Assembly: GCF_042945595.1 (NCBI RefSeq) | Contig: NZ_CP168493.1 | Span: forward strand, 2,604,001 to 2,668,000 | DNA: 64,000 nucleotides | DNA from: Psychrobacillus sp042945595 | Lineage (GTDB): Bacteria > Bacillota > Bacilli > Bacillales_A > Planococcaceae | Reading direction: 5' to 3' | Shown: one piece after another, positions 16,157 to 24,947 of the stretch | Layout of the letters: every line of letters begins with the position of its first letter | Position numbering within the stretch: position 1 is the first letter of the stretch | Notes under the pieces: model-generated | Databases searched by the model: none | What the model saw: the letters and a program-made list of their open reading frames with translations, nothing else | Told to the model about the DNA's origin: nothing | Made by a program: the position numbers and the translations under genes

Positions 16157-18568
16157 TCAAATTACGATATTCACCATTTTACCAGGAATCGCAATGATTT
16201 TCTTCACTTCTTGCCCTTCCAACCATTGTTGAACTTGATCAGAAGCAAGCGCTAATGCTTCTAGTTCTTCTTTTGATGCTTCTTTTGAAACAAGTAGTTT
16301 CGCACGTACTTTCCCTCTAATTTGAACTGGAATTTCAACTTCATTGTCCACTAATTTAGATTCGTCAAATGTTGGCCAAGCTTCATACGTAATCGTATCC
16401 TCATGGCCAAGGATGCTCCATAGCTCTTCTGCAATATGTGGAACAATCGGAGAAATTAATTTAACAAATCCTTCTACATACTCTTTAGATATAAGTTCTG
16501 CCTTATATCCTTCATTAATGAATACCATCATTTGTGAAATAGCAGTATTATAATGCATTGCCTCATAGTCCTCGGTTACTTTCTTAACCGTTTGATGATA
16601 CACCTTATCGAGATTTGCAGAAGATGTATTCGTTACTTTTGAGCTCAAGTTTCCTTCCTCATCTACTAACAAACGCCAGATGCGGTCTAGGAATCGACGT
16701 GAGCCATCTAACCCGTTTGTTGACCACGGTTTAGATGAATCAAGTGGCCCCATGAACATTTCATACAGACGAAGAGAATCGGCACCATGACTCTTTACGA
16801 TATCATCAGGATTTACAGTGTTTCCTTTTGACTTAGACATTTTCTCATTATTTTCACCAAGAATCATTCCTTGATTAAATAGCTTTTGGAAAGGCTCTTT
16901 TGTTGTAACAACACCAATATCGTAAAGGAATTTATGCCAGAAACGTGCGTACAATAAATGCAATACTGCGTGCTCCGCTCCACCTACGTAAATATCAACT
17001 GGAAGCCAGCGTTTTACTAGTTCTGGATCCACAAGTGCTTCGGTATTGTTAGGATCGATATAACGTAAGTAATACCAGCAACTACCTGCCCATTGTGGCA
17101 TTGTATTTGTTTCACGACGTCCTTTTTTCCCTGTAACTGGGTCTACGACGTTTACCCATTCCGTAATATTTGCTAGTGGTGATTCCCCTGTTCCACTTGG
17201 CTTAATATCTGTTGTTACTGGCAGCATTAGAGGTAACTCAGACTCGTCTACTGGTGTAGATGTGCCATCTTCCCAATGAATGATTGGAATTGGCTCGCCC
17301 CAGTAACGTTGACGACTGAATAACCAGTCACGCAAACGATACGTAATTTTCTTTTCGCCTTTACCGTTCGTTTCAAACCAATCAATCGCTTTTGCAATCG
17401 CTTCTTGTTTGTTTAAGCCATTTAAGAAGTCCGAGTTAATCAATGTACCATCTTCTGTATAAGCTTCTTTTTCGATGTTTCCACCTGAAACAACTTCTAC
17501 AATTGGTAAGTCAAATTGTTTTGCAAATTCAAAGTCACGCTCATCATGCGCAGGAACTGCCATAATTGCACCTGTACCATAAGTTGATAATACATAATCT
17601 GCAATCCAGATTGGCATTTTTTCTCCGCTTACTGGATTAACTGCATATGCACCTGTAAAAACACCTGTTTTATGTTTTGCAAGATCGGTACGCTCTAAAT
17701 CACTTTTCAGTTTCACTTGGTCTTTATATGCTTGCACAGCTTCCATTTGATCTGCAGTCGTAATTGTATCCACTAGTTTATGCTCTGGTGCTAATACTGC
17801 ATAAGTTGCACCAAAAATAGTATCTGGGCGAGTTGTAAATGCTCTGAACGATTCATTCGTGCCATCAACTTCAAAAGTAAGTTCAGCACCTTCCGAACGA
17901 CCAATCCAGTTACGTTGCATTTCTTTTAAGCTTTCAGGCCAATCTAGTTCATCTAAATCTTCCAAAAGTCTATCTGCATATGCAGTAATACGAAGCACCC
18001 ATTGACGCATTGGGCGACGTTCTACCGGATGACCTCCCCGTTCAGACAATCCATCGATTACCTCTTCATTTGCCAAAACTGTTCCGAGTGCTGGGCACCA
18101 GTTTACTGGTACTTCATCTACGTAAGCCAAACCTTTTTTGTAAAGCTGAACGAAAATCCATTGCGTCCATTTATAATAAGAAGGATCAGTTGTGTTAACT
18201 TCTCTATCCCAATCATAAGAAAAACCAAGATCATTCATTTGACGTTTAAAAGTAGCAATATTTTTTGCCGTAAATTCAGCTGGGTCATTCCCTGTATCAA
18301 TTGCATATTGTTCTGCTGGAAGTCCAAAAGCATCCCATCCCATTGGATGTAGCACGTTATAGCCTTGTTTACGTTTAAATGCACTTAAAATGTCCGTAGC
18401 AATATATCCAAGTGGATGACCTACATGAAGTCCAACTCCTGAAGGATACGGGAACATATCTAAAGCATAAAACTTTGGTTTGGAAGGATCATCTACCATT
18501 TTATACGTTTTGTTTTCTTGCCAGTGCTTTTGCCATTTTTTTTCGATTGCTTCATGATTAAAGCTCAT
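16157..18568 (-). CDS. leuS: Leucyl-tRNA synthetase
   Basis: A class I aminoacyl-tRNA synthetase of 803 residues that charges tRNA-Leu. The HIGH-type motif is in PSGVGLHVGHPLGY near 42-55 and the KMSKS loop in NNEKMSKSKGN near 575-585. The CP1 editing domain shows TTRPDTIFGATY and GTGAIMAVPAHDERD. WVNVVDP and WAGSCWYYLRY are also conserved. Expression is controlled by the T-box leader upstream. It is complete, with typical bacterial length. Confidence 0.98.
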   Translation of the reverse strand: MSFNHEAIEKKWQKHWQENKTYKMVDDPSKPKFYALDMFPYPSGVGLHVGHPLGYIATDILSAFKRKQGYNVLHPMGWDAFGLPAEQYAIDTGNDPAEFTAKNIATFKRQMNDLGFSYDWDREVNTTDPSYYKWTQWIFVQLYKKGLAYVDEVPVNWCPALGTVLANEEVIDGLSERGGHPVERRPMRQWVLRITAYADRLLEDLDELDWPESLKEMQRNWIGRSEGAELTFEVDGTNESFRAFTTRPDTIFGATYAVLAPEHKLVDTITTADQMEAVQAYKDQVKLKSDLERTDLAKHKTGVFTGAYAVNPVSGEKMPIWIADYVLSTYGTGAIMAVPAHDERDFEFAKQFDLPIVEVVSGGNIEKEAYTEDGTLINSDFLNGLNKQEAIAKAIDWFETNGKGEKKITYRLRDWLFSRQRYWGEPIPIIHWEDGTSTPVDESELPLMLPVTTDIKPSGTGESPLANITEWVNVVDPVTGKKGRRETNTMPQWAGSCWYYLRYIDPNNTEALVDPELVKRWLPVDIYVGGAEHAVLHLLYARFWHKFLYDIGVVTTKEPFQKLFNQGMILGENNEKMSKSKGNTVNPDDIVKSHGADSLRLYEMFMGPLDSSKPWSTNGLDGSRRFLDRIWRLLVDEEGNLSSKVTNTSSANLDKVYHQTVKKVTEDYEAMHYNTAISQMMVFINEGYKAELISKEYVEGFVKLISPIVPHIAEELWSILGHEDTITYEAWPTFDESKLVDNEVEIPVQIRGKVRAKLLVSKEASKEELEALALASDQVQQWLEGQEVKKIIAIPGKMVNIVI

Positions 18569-18581
18569 TAATATTCCTCCT

Positions 18582-18845
18582 TAAAATAAAAAAATCCCGT
18601 CCCTTAAAAAACTAAGGGACGAGAGTATATACTCACGCGGTACCACCCAAATTAGTGAAAACTTCACTCAACTTGACTCCTTAACGCGGAAAACGGTATA
18701 AGCTACTAACATTTCACTCATACAGACTCAAAGGCGAGTTCAATAATTCGTCACGCTAACTTTCACCATCCGTTAGCTCTCTTTAGAAACGAGGGTTATT
18801 TACTAATCCTTTTCTCAGTCCACTTCTATTAAAACTAATAATAAT
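18582..18845 (-). promoter_or_regulatory. T-box leader of leuS
   Basis: On the minus strand the leader contains the conserved T-box AGGGTGGTACCGCG core (18636-18649 reversed), then a terminator hairpin GTCCCTTA...TAAGGGAC followed by T7 (18586-18622). Uncharged tRNA pairing with the T-box would favour the antiterminator and allow leuS transcription. A CTC triplet at 18736-18738, in the context GAACTCGCC, is a plausible leucine specifier codon. The presence of leuS downstream agrees. Confidence 0.93.
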
Positions 18846-18879
18846 GGATTTCGGAATAAATTACAAGCTGATCTTAAAT

Positions 18880-19021
18880 CAAATACGTCTCGACGTATTT
18901 GAGCCTAGATTTTGTACCCGGCTCGCCGGGTGAACTCCTTTACAAAATCTATGGCATCCGCCGGGGGCTTGATATAATTTTATTCAGTAGGTTTTTACGT
19001 ACTACTGAATAAAATTATATC
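18880..19021. other. Chain of three perfect hairpins after scoB
   Basis: Three inverted repeats follow one another. First: CAAATACGTC/GACGTATTTG (10 bp, 18880-18901). Second: TAGATTTTGTA/TACAAAATCTA (11 bp, 18906-18951), enclosing CCCGGC/GCCGGG. Third: a perfect 20-bp repeat with arms 18971-18990 and 19002-19021. The third contains the last codons and the stop of scoB in its stem. None is followed by a clear T run on the minus strand, so this is more than a plain terminator. Confidence 0.75.
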
Positions 19022-19668
19022 GAAACATTCTCTTTAACGTCATGAACAATAAGCGTAGCTTCTGTTGCATCAATAATGTCTTGTACAGTATAACCCTCAA
19101 ACACTTCTTTTAATTCAAGGCCATTTTCTGTCACTTCTATCATTGCCCGTTCTGTAATTATTTTATTCACAACGGCTTTACCCGTTAAAGGTAATTCGCA
19201 TTCTTTTTTTATTTTGGCAGAGCCATCTTTTGCACAATGATCCATGATGACGATGATTTTTTTCGCGCCATGCACTAAGTCCATAGCACCGCCCATCCCT
19301 TTAATCATTTTCCCAGGAATCATCCAGTTTGCAAGATCACCATTTTCAGACACTTCCATCGCACCTAAAATCGCAACATCGACATGCCCTCCGCGAATCA
19401 TCGCAAACGATTCCGCACTTGAAAAGAAAGAAGATCCAGGAATAGTTGTTACCGTTTCTTTTCCAGCATTAATAAGATCCGGATCTACTTCATGTTCTGT
19501 GGGATAAGGTCCAATACCTAGCAAACCATTTTCCGATTGTAAAACAACTGTTTTATCAGGAGAGATGAAATTCGCTACTAATGTTGGTATTCCTATGCCT
19601 AAATTGACATAGTTTCCATTTTCGATTTCTTTTTCTGCTCTTCTTGCAATTTTTTCACGTGTATTCAA
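19015..19668 (-). CDS. scoB: 3-oxoacid CoA-transferase, subunit B
   Basis: The beta subunit (217 residues) of a two-subunit CoA-transferase that moves CoA between succinyl-CoA or acetyl-CoA and a 3-oxoacid such as acetoacetate. NLGIGIPTLVANF is near 22-34 and the catalytic glutamate lies in SENGLLGIGP near 45-54. GGAMDLVHGAKK is another family segment. Its stop codon lies inside a perfect 20-bp inverted repeat. It follows the A subunit by 13 bases, consistent with one operon. The exact acyl substrates cannot be read from sequence. Confidence 0.9.
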   Translation of the reverse strand: MNTREKIARRAEKEIENGNYVNLGIGIPTLVANFISPDKTVVLQSENGLLGIGPYPTEHEVDPDLINAGKETVTTIPGSSFFSSAESFAMIRGGHVDVAILGAMEVSENGDLANWMIPGKMIKGMGGAMDLVHGAKKIIVIMDHCAKDGSAKIKKECELPLTGKAVVNKIITERAMIEVTENGLELKEVFEGYTVQDIIDATEATLIVHDVKENVSI

Positions 19669-19681
19669 TCGAATCTCCCCC

Positions 19682-20371
19682 TTATGAACGTGTTGTTAAA
19701 CGTTCAATTCTTTTTTCTTGCGTTGCTTGGAAAAGCCCTTGAACATAAATACTTGGTGTATGTATTTGTGCTGGATCTAAATCTCCTGTTTCTACAATTC
19801 CCTCTACTTCCGCTATCGTAAACTTTCCTGCTGCCGCCATCATTGGATTAAAATTTTGAGCGGTTTTATTGTAAATTAAGTTACCAAACTTATCCGCTTT
19901 TGCCGCGCGAACTAATGCAAAATCCGCACGCAGAGATTCTTCTAATACATACTCTTTGCCATCATAAACTCGTATTTCTTTTCCTTCTGCAACCACTGTA
20001 CCAACACCCGCCGGCGTAAAGAAAGCTGGAATTCCAGCGCCACCTGCACGGATTTTTTCTGCAAGTGTTCCTTGTGGTGTTAACTCCACTTCTATTTCAC
20101 CTGAAAGCACTTGACGTTCAAATTCTTTATTTTCCCCAACATAGGAGCCTATCATTTTTTTAATTTGTTTATTTTTTAATAAAAGCCCAAGACCCCACTC
20201 ATCGACTCCACAGTTATTCGAAATAACCGTTAAATCTTTTACCCCTTTTTCAACTAAAGCTAAAATAAGCTGTTCAGGAATACCTACAAGGCCAAAACCA
20301 CCTACCATTAGTGTCATTCCGTCTTGAATGCCTGCAACAGCTTCCCTTGCAGAACTGTAAATTGGTTTCAT
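19682..20371 (-). CDS. scoA: 3-oxoacid CoA-transferase, subunit A
   Basis: The alpha subunit (229 residues with the start at 20371). That ATG follows AAAGGGG and gives the normal N-terminus MKPIYSSAREAVAGI; the longer frame has no ribosome site. GGFGLVGIPEQLI near 27-39 is the CoA-binding GxGGF-type segment, and NNCGVDEWGLGLL near 55-67 is conserved. It is translated ahead of subunit B and the two form the enzyme. Upstream lies a possible sigma-54-type promoter, listed separately. Confidence 0.9.
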   Translation of the reverse strand: MKPIYSSAREAVAGIQDGMTLMVGGFGLVGIPEQLILALVEKGVKDLTVISNNCGVDEWGLGLLLKNKQIKKMIGSYVGENKEFERQVLSGEIEVELTPQGTLAEKIRAGGAGIPAFFTPAGVGTVVAEGKEIRVYDGKEYVLEESLRADFALVRAAKADKFGNLIYNKTAQNFNPMMAAAGKFTIAEVEGIVETGDLDPAQIHTPSIYVQGLFQATQEKRIERLTTRS

Positions 20372-20435
20372 AATCCCATTCCCCTTTCTATCGTAAACAC
20401 CCTTCTCTATAATATTCTCAAATATTGCACAATTA

Positions 20436-20451
20436 AGCAATTTAATTTCCT
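20436..20451 (-). promoter_or_regulatory. Possible -12/-24 (sigma-54-like) promoter of scoAB
   Basis: On the minus strand AGGAAATTAAATTGCT has GG and GC exactly 12 bases apart and a TTGCT -12 element. The -24 element is weak (GGAAA rather than GGCAC). No activator gene is adjacent. This is only a pattern match. Confidence 0.3.
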
Positions 20452-20558
20452 TGACCTATGAATATATTGCAAGAGAATGGTAAGGAAATACAGGATATGC
20501 TCGAATATCATTTCTATACATAAAGTCTTCCAGCACTTAGAGTTTGATGAAGTTGGTA

Positions 20559-20844
20559 GGGGCATTTGCCATCTGTTTAGGGGCAGATAGCCTCGCTTTA
20601 CGGGCTTATAGCGCTGTTTTATGGGGTTATAGTATCGGTAGGGGCTTATGACATCCGTTTAGGGGAGGATAGCCACACTTTACGGGCATATAGCGCTGCT
20701 TTATGGGGTTATGGTATCGGTAGGGGCTTATGACATCTGTTTAGGGGAGGATAGCCTCGGTTTATGGGTTTATAGAAACGATAGGGGCTTATGCCATCGC
20801 TTTAGAACCATATAGCCTCGGTTTCCGTACTTATGAATCGTGGG
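20559..20844 (+). repeat. Hierarchical tandem repeat R3, locus 1
   Basis: Fourteen consecutive monomers of 21 or 19 bases share the pattern GGGGnnTATnnCnnCnnTTTA. They are ordered A (GGGGCTTATGACATCCGTTTA minus its last base, 21 long), B (GGGGAGGATAGCC...), C (CGGGCATATAGCGC...) and D (TGGGGTTATGGTATCGGTA, 19 long), giving a superunit of 82 bases. A copies start at 20559, 20641 and 20723 (82 bp apart); a fourth at 20784 follows a superunit lacking one monomer. It lies between the scoAB operon and the MFS gene. No open frame explains it. Confidence 0.9.
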
Positions 20845-20846
20845 GG

Positions 20847-20876
20847 TTCGTCCGCGGAATGCGACCGCCTTATTCC
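20847..20876. repeat. Fragment related to repeat R2
   Basis: TTCGTCCGCGGAATGCGACC followed by GCCTTATTCC resembles the CGCGGAAAGCGNCCGCC end block of the R2 family. It directly abuts the R3 array. A short match, so uncertain. Confidence 0.45.
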
Positions 20877-20966
20877 GAACTCGATTTTTCTTCCTTTCTA
20901 TATAATAAAAAACTCTAGACTAACTCGATTTATATCGACTTTGTCTAGAGTCGGACACCGTTTAAC

Positions 20967-22148
20967 TTAAACAGTGTTTTTATTTGCGGCTTTCTTAAGC
21001 GGAAGATCATAAAGTAAACTCGTAATAATTGCAAAAATCATCAAACTTGTCAGGATTAATATCATCATTGGCGTTCCATATGCTTCTACAAGAATTCCTC
21101 CTATGAAAGGTCCAATCATTCTTCCGATTGTCGCCATACTATTGACAATTCCTTGGTAAAATCCTTCTCTTCCTTTTGGAGCAAGCTTATCTGCAAGCGT
21201 TGGTACTGCTGGCCACACAAACATTTCTCCAATCGTTAATATGACCATCGCCGTGATAAACATAGCATAGCTTTCTGCAAAAGCTACCACAACAAATGAG
21301 CCCATAAAAATTACAATCCCAATAATAATCTGCGTTTTTATTTTATGTTCTATTCGATTGATTACTGGCTTTATAAGAGGTTGTCCTAGTACTATAAGTA
21401 ATCCATTTATCGACCATAATAAACTATATTGCTTTAGCGATATGCCCAAATCTAAAATATGTGTAGAAATTGTAGTAGTCCATTGAACATAAACAATCCA
21501 AGTAAGCATATACCCAATTGTCACAATTATCATTGCATAAAAAGGTGCTTTTTGTTTAACTTTCTTTTGTTCATTCGACACAACTGCATGCCTATTTGAA
21601 GTAACCGATAAATTACGGTAAAAGACTAATGCAACAACAAAAAACAAGACATATGTAAGTAAATTTGCTATAAAAATATTATTGATATTATTAGCCGCCA
21701 CAATTCCACCTAATGCAGGGCCAAGAGCAACCCCTACGTTTTGTGCTAAATAAATAGCATTAAAAGCTTTTCTACCACCTTCTGGCCAAACACTACCGAC
21801 CATTGCATACATACTCGGAAAAATAATTCCACCACTAAACCCCAAAATTGCTACAAACCAAATATATTCTGGCCAACCATGCCAGAAATTTAATAGTAAT
21901 AAAGCAACCAAAGATAAAGAAATACCAATAATGATGGATTTATAACCACCAATTCGATCGAAAAAATACCCTCCCAGTAAATTACCAATTACACCAGTTC
22001 CAGCATTTATCATCAAAACAAATCCAGCCATAGTCAAGGATTGCCCTAAATAATCATGCATATAAATCGTATGTAAAGGCCATAAAAAGGAATTTCCAGT
22101 TGTATTTATAAACATTCCTATGATTAAAAGCCACACAGCTTTTGGCAT
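20967..22148 (-). CDS. MFS transporter
   Basis: A 393-residue major facilitator superfamily protein with about 12 membrane segments, probably a drug or small-molecule exporter. I start it at the ATG at 22148 (MPKAVWLLIIGMF), because GGAGG stands 8 bases before it. Loop 2-3 has GGYFFDRIGGYKSI, the usual MFS signature region, and a second-half equivalent is seen near GREGFYQGIVNSMATIGRM. It resembles the YttB/YitZ-type Bacillus MFS group in outline only. The gene is monocistronic. Confidence 0.8.
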   Translation of the reverse strand: MPKAVWLLIIGMFINTTGNSFLWPLHTIYMHDYLGQSLTMAGFVLMINAGTGVIGNLLGGYFFDRIGGYKSIIIGISLSLVALLLLNFWHGWPEYIWFVAILGFSGGIIFPSMYAMVGSVWPEGGRKAFNAIYLAQNVGVALGPALGGIVAANNINNIFIANLLTYVLFFVVALVFYRNLSVTSNRHAVVSNEQKKVKQKAPFYAMIIVTIGYMLTWIVYVQWTTTISTHILDLGISLKQYSLLWSINGLLIVLGQPLIKPVINRIEHKIKTQIIIGIVIFMGSFVVVAFAESYAMFITAMVILTIGEMFVWPAVPTLADKLAPKGREGFYQGIVNSMATIGRMIGPFIGGILVEAYGTPMMILILTSLMIFAIITSLLYDLPLKKAANKNTV

Positions 22149-22271
22149 CACAAGCACCTCCATTTCCTTATGTGCTCAGACAATTGTATTCTTTTTTATA
22201 TGCCACTTCAAGATGCATGCACAAAAGATAACGGAGTCATGCTAAAATATAATGTTAAGGAGTGAATATAA

Positions 22272-23231
22272 ATGAACGAAAATAACTTTCCTTTTCCGTC
22301 TGATGGAAAACGATACTATACATGGAATCGTTATTTAAGAAATAAATTTGATCAAAAAATATTCAAAGTCGCATTAGATGCAGGATTTGATTGTCCAAAT
22401 AGAGATGGCACCGTCGCATATGGTGGTTGTACTTTTTGTAGTGTTGCAGGTAGCGGTGACTTTGCCGGTGATAAAGTCGATTCAATTCCAGTACAATTTG
22501 AGAAAATAAAAGCTAAAATGCATGAAAAGTGGAAAACAGGAAAATATATCGCTTATTTTCAAGCATATACAAATACACATGCACCTCTGCCTTTATTAAA
22601 AGAAAAATTCGAAGCAGCTCTTGCACTGGAGGGCGTGATCGGAATATCTATCGCAACAAGACCAGATTGTTTACCAGATGATGTCGTGGAATATTTAGCC
22701 GAACTAAATAAAAGAACGTATTTGTGGATAGAACTAGGTCTGCAAACCGTGCATGAGCGAACTGCGAATCTCGTGAATCGTGCACATGACTATCCTACTT
22801 ATATAGAGGGTGTAAACAAATTACGAAAACACGATATTCGAATATGTACACATATTATTAATGGATTGCCTCTGGAAGATCGAGAAATGATGATGGAAAC
22901 AGCAAGAGAAGTTGCCAAGCTCGATGTTCAAGGGATTAAAATTCATTTACTACATCTACTTAAAGGAACACCGATGGTAAAACAATACGAAAAAGGGAAG
23001 CTTGAATTTATGGAACGAGACGCCTACATTCAACTCGTAGCAGATCAACTAGAAATATTGCCACCAGAAATGATTGTGCAACGCATTACCGGTGATGGAC
23101 CTATTGACCTGATGATTGGTCCTATGTGGAGTGTAAACAAATGGGATGTCTTAAATGGAATTGACGCTGTGTTAGCTAAGAGAGAGAGCTACCAAGGAAA
23201 ATTGTATCAAAAGTTCGGTATCTTGAAATGA
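22272..23231 (+). CDS. ytqA: TIGR01212-type radical SAM protein (YtqA-like)
   Basis: A 319-residue radical SAM protein. Cysteines for the iron-sulfur cluster lie in DCPNRDGTVAYGGCTFC near 39-55, an Elp3-like spacing. Family segments follow: FQAYTNTHAP near 95-104, SIATRPDCLPDDV, IELGLQTVHERT and INGLPLEDREMM. Its stop overlaps the start of the next gene by four bases (ATGA), so the two are translationally coupled, as ytqA-ytqB are in B. subtilis. It may act in tRNA modification with its partner; that is inference. Confidence 0.88.
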   Translation: MNENNFPFPSDGKRYYTWNRYLRNKFDQKIFKVALDAGFDCPNRDGTVAYGGCTFCSVAGSGDFAGDKVDSIPVQFEKIKAKMHEKWKTGKYIAYFQAYTNTHAPLPLLKEKFEAALALEGVIGISIATRPDCLPDDVVEYLAELNKRTYLWIELGLQTVHERTANLVNRAHDYPTYIEGVNKLRKHDIRICTHIINGLPLEDREMMMETAREVAKLDVQGIKIHLLHLLKGTPMVKQYEKGKLEFMERDAYIQLVADQLEILPPEMIVQRITGDGPIDLMIGPMWSVNKWDVLNGIDAVLAKRESYQGKLYQKFGILK

Positions 23232-23806
23232 AATTAAAAAGAGTTTTACCATTTGCAAAAGAATTATTAACATCTGTTATAGAACCAGGGGATTTGGTTG
23301 TCGATGCAACTGCTGGAAATGGTCATGATACTTTATTTTTAGCAAAATTAGTTGGCGATGCCGGGCATGTATATGCATTTGATGTTCAACCCGAAGCTAT
23401 ACAATCCACGGAAGAAAAGTTAGTAGAAGCAAATTTACTTTCGAGAGCAACTCTCATTCTAGATGGGCATGAAAATGTTTCGAAGTACGTTCAAAAAGAA
23501 ATTGCAGCAGCTATTTTTAATCTTGGATACTTACCTGGTAGTGATCTTCAAATTGTGACGAAAGGTAACTCTACTATTCAAGCTGTAGCATCTCTTTTAG
23601 AGATGTTAAAAGTAGGTGGTTTAATAATTTTAGTTGTTTATCATGGACATCCCGGAGGTAAAGAAGAAAAAGATGCTTTAATGGATTATGTAATGCAATT
23701 ACCATACTCTTATACGCATGTACTTTGTTACCAATTTTTAAATCAACAAAATACACCACCTTTTATTATTGCGATTGAAAAAATGAAAGAAAACATTTCT
23801 TTCTAA
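23228..23806 (+). CDS. mnmM: SAM-dependent tRNA methyltransferase (YtqB/MnmM-like)
   Basis: A 192-residue class I methyltransferase. The SAM motif is VVDATAGNGHDTLFLAKL near 24-41, and the family motif FNLGYLPGSD is near 96-105. YtqB of B. subtilis (MnmM) completes the mnm5s2U wobble modification of tRNA; the same activity is inferred here from motif and operon. It begins inside the last codons of the ytqA-like gene. Confidence 0.85.
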   Translation: MKLKRVLPFAKELLTSVIEPGDLVVDATAGNGHDTLFLAKLVGDAGHVYAFDVQPEAIQSTEEKLVEANLLSRATLILDGHENVSKYVQKEIAAAIFNLGYLPGSDLQIVTKGNSTIQAVASLLEMLKVGGLIILVVYHGHPGGKEEKDALMDYVMQLPYSYTHVLCYQFLNQQNTPPFIIAIEKMKENISF

Positions 23807-23863
23807 TCTAAGCTGAATATTATTTAAATGCATGGAGATAATAACTAAAAAAGGAGAATCTCC

Positions 23864-24946
23864 ATGCCAAAAATTGCTTCTATTAGTACATATAATCCTC
23901 CTTATGTATTAGATCAATCAAATATTGAACAATTAACAAAAGAACTATTTAAAGATAAAATTGCACAATTAGATCGTTTATTACAAGTTTTTGAAAATGG
24001 AGATATTGAAACACGTTATTTTTGTGTGCCATTAGAATGGCACCAAACGGAACATTCCTTTGAAGAACGAAATAATATTTATATAGATTTAGCAACAAAA
24101 TATAGTGTAGAAGTAATACAAGCTTGCCTTCAAAATACCACATTTCTCCAAAAGGCAATTCCTCCAGAAGAAATTGACGCCATTATCTTTGTCAGCAGCA
24201 CAGGCATATCTACCCCTAGCATTGATGCTCGTGTGATGAACCACCTTCCTTTTTCGGATCGTATGAAACGCATTCCAATTTGGGGACTAGGTTGTGCTGG
24301 TGGAGCCGCTGGCATTAGTAGGGCTTTTGATTATTGTAAAGCCCACCCCGATGCGAAAGTTCTCGTTGTTTGTGTAGAGTTATGTAGTCTCACTTTCCAA
24401 CCGAATGACTTTTCTAAAAGTAATCTAATAGGGGCTTCTCTTTTCGCAGACGGAGCTGCATGTGTTTTAGTTTGTGGAGATAATGTTCATCTTACAATTA
24501 ATAAGCCTGTTCCCCATATAGTAGATACAGCTTCTAAATGGATGCCCAACTCGGAAGACGTGATGGGATGGAATATTAAAAATAATGGATTACATGTCGT
24601 TTTCTCTAAAAGCATTCCTTCAATTATTTCAAGCTGGTTGGGACCATTTATAGATGAATTCTTGACGGAACAGCATCTACCAAAAGATCAAGTCGTAAAT
24701 TTTGTAGCACACCCCGGAGGAAAAAAAGTTCTACAAGCATATGAGAATACGCTTCAACTAGAAGAACATCAGACGTCTATTTCCCGAGATGTATTAAAAA
24801 AACATGGGAATATGTCCTCTCCAACAGTACTTTATGTATTAGAACAATTTATGCTGAAAGAAAACAACAAGGATGATTTAGGATTATTAGTGGCTCTTGG
24901 ACCTGGTTTTTGCGGAGAAGCAGTTCTACTAAATTGGGGGGATTAG
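23864..24946 (+). CDS. Type III polyketide synthase
   Basis: A 360-residue chalcone/stilbene synthase-like enzyme, the BpsA/BcsA type of Bacillus that makes long-chain alkylpyrones from fatty acyl-CoA and malonyl-CoA. The catalytic triad is visible: C144 in WGLGCAGGAAG, H283 in VAHPGGKKVL, and N316 in KKHGNMSSPT. Two bases separate it from the methyltransferase gene, the same pairing as bcsA-ypbQ in B. subtilis. AAAAGGAGAAT precedes the ATG. The product is inferred from the family. Confidence 0.92.
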   Translation: MPKIASISTYNPPYVLDQSNIEQLTKELFKDKIAQLDRLLQVFENGDIETRYFCVPLEWHQTEHSFEERNNIYIDLATKYSVEVIQACLQNTTFLQKAIPPEEIDAIIFVSSTGISTPSIDARVMNHLPFSDRMKRIPIWGLGCAGGAAGISRAFDYCKAHPDAKVLVVCVELCSLTFQPNDFSKSNLIGASLFADGAACVLVCGDNVHLTINKPVPHIVDTASKWMPNSEDVMGWNIKNNGLHVVFSKSIPSIISSWLGPFIDEFLTEQHLPKDQVVNFVAHPGGKKVLQAYENTLQLEEHQTSISRDVLKKHGNMSSPTVLYVLEQFMLKENNKDDLGLLVALGPGFCGEAVLLNWGD

Positions 24947-24947
24947 A

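Noticed and set aside
20559..20844. CRISPR array
   Set aside because: Units vary along their whole length, there is no constant repeat with unique spacers, and no cas genes are near.
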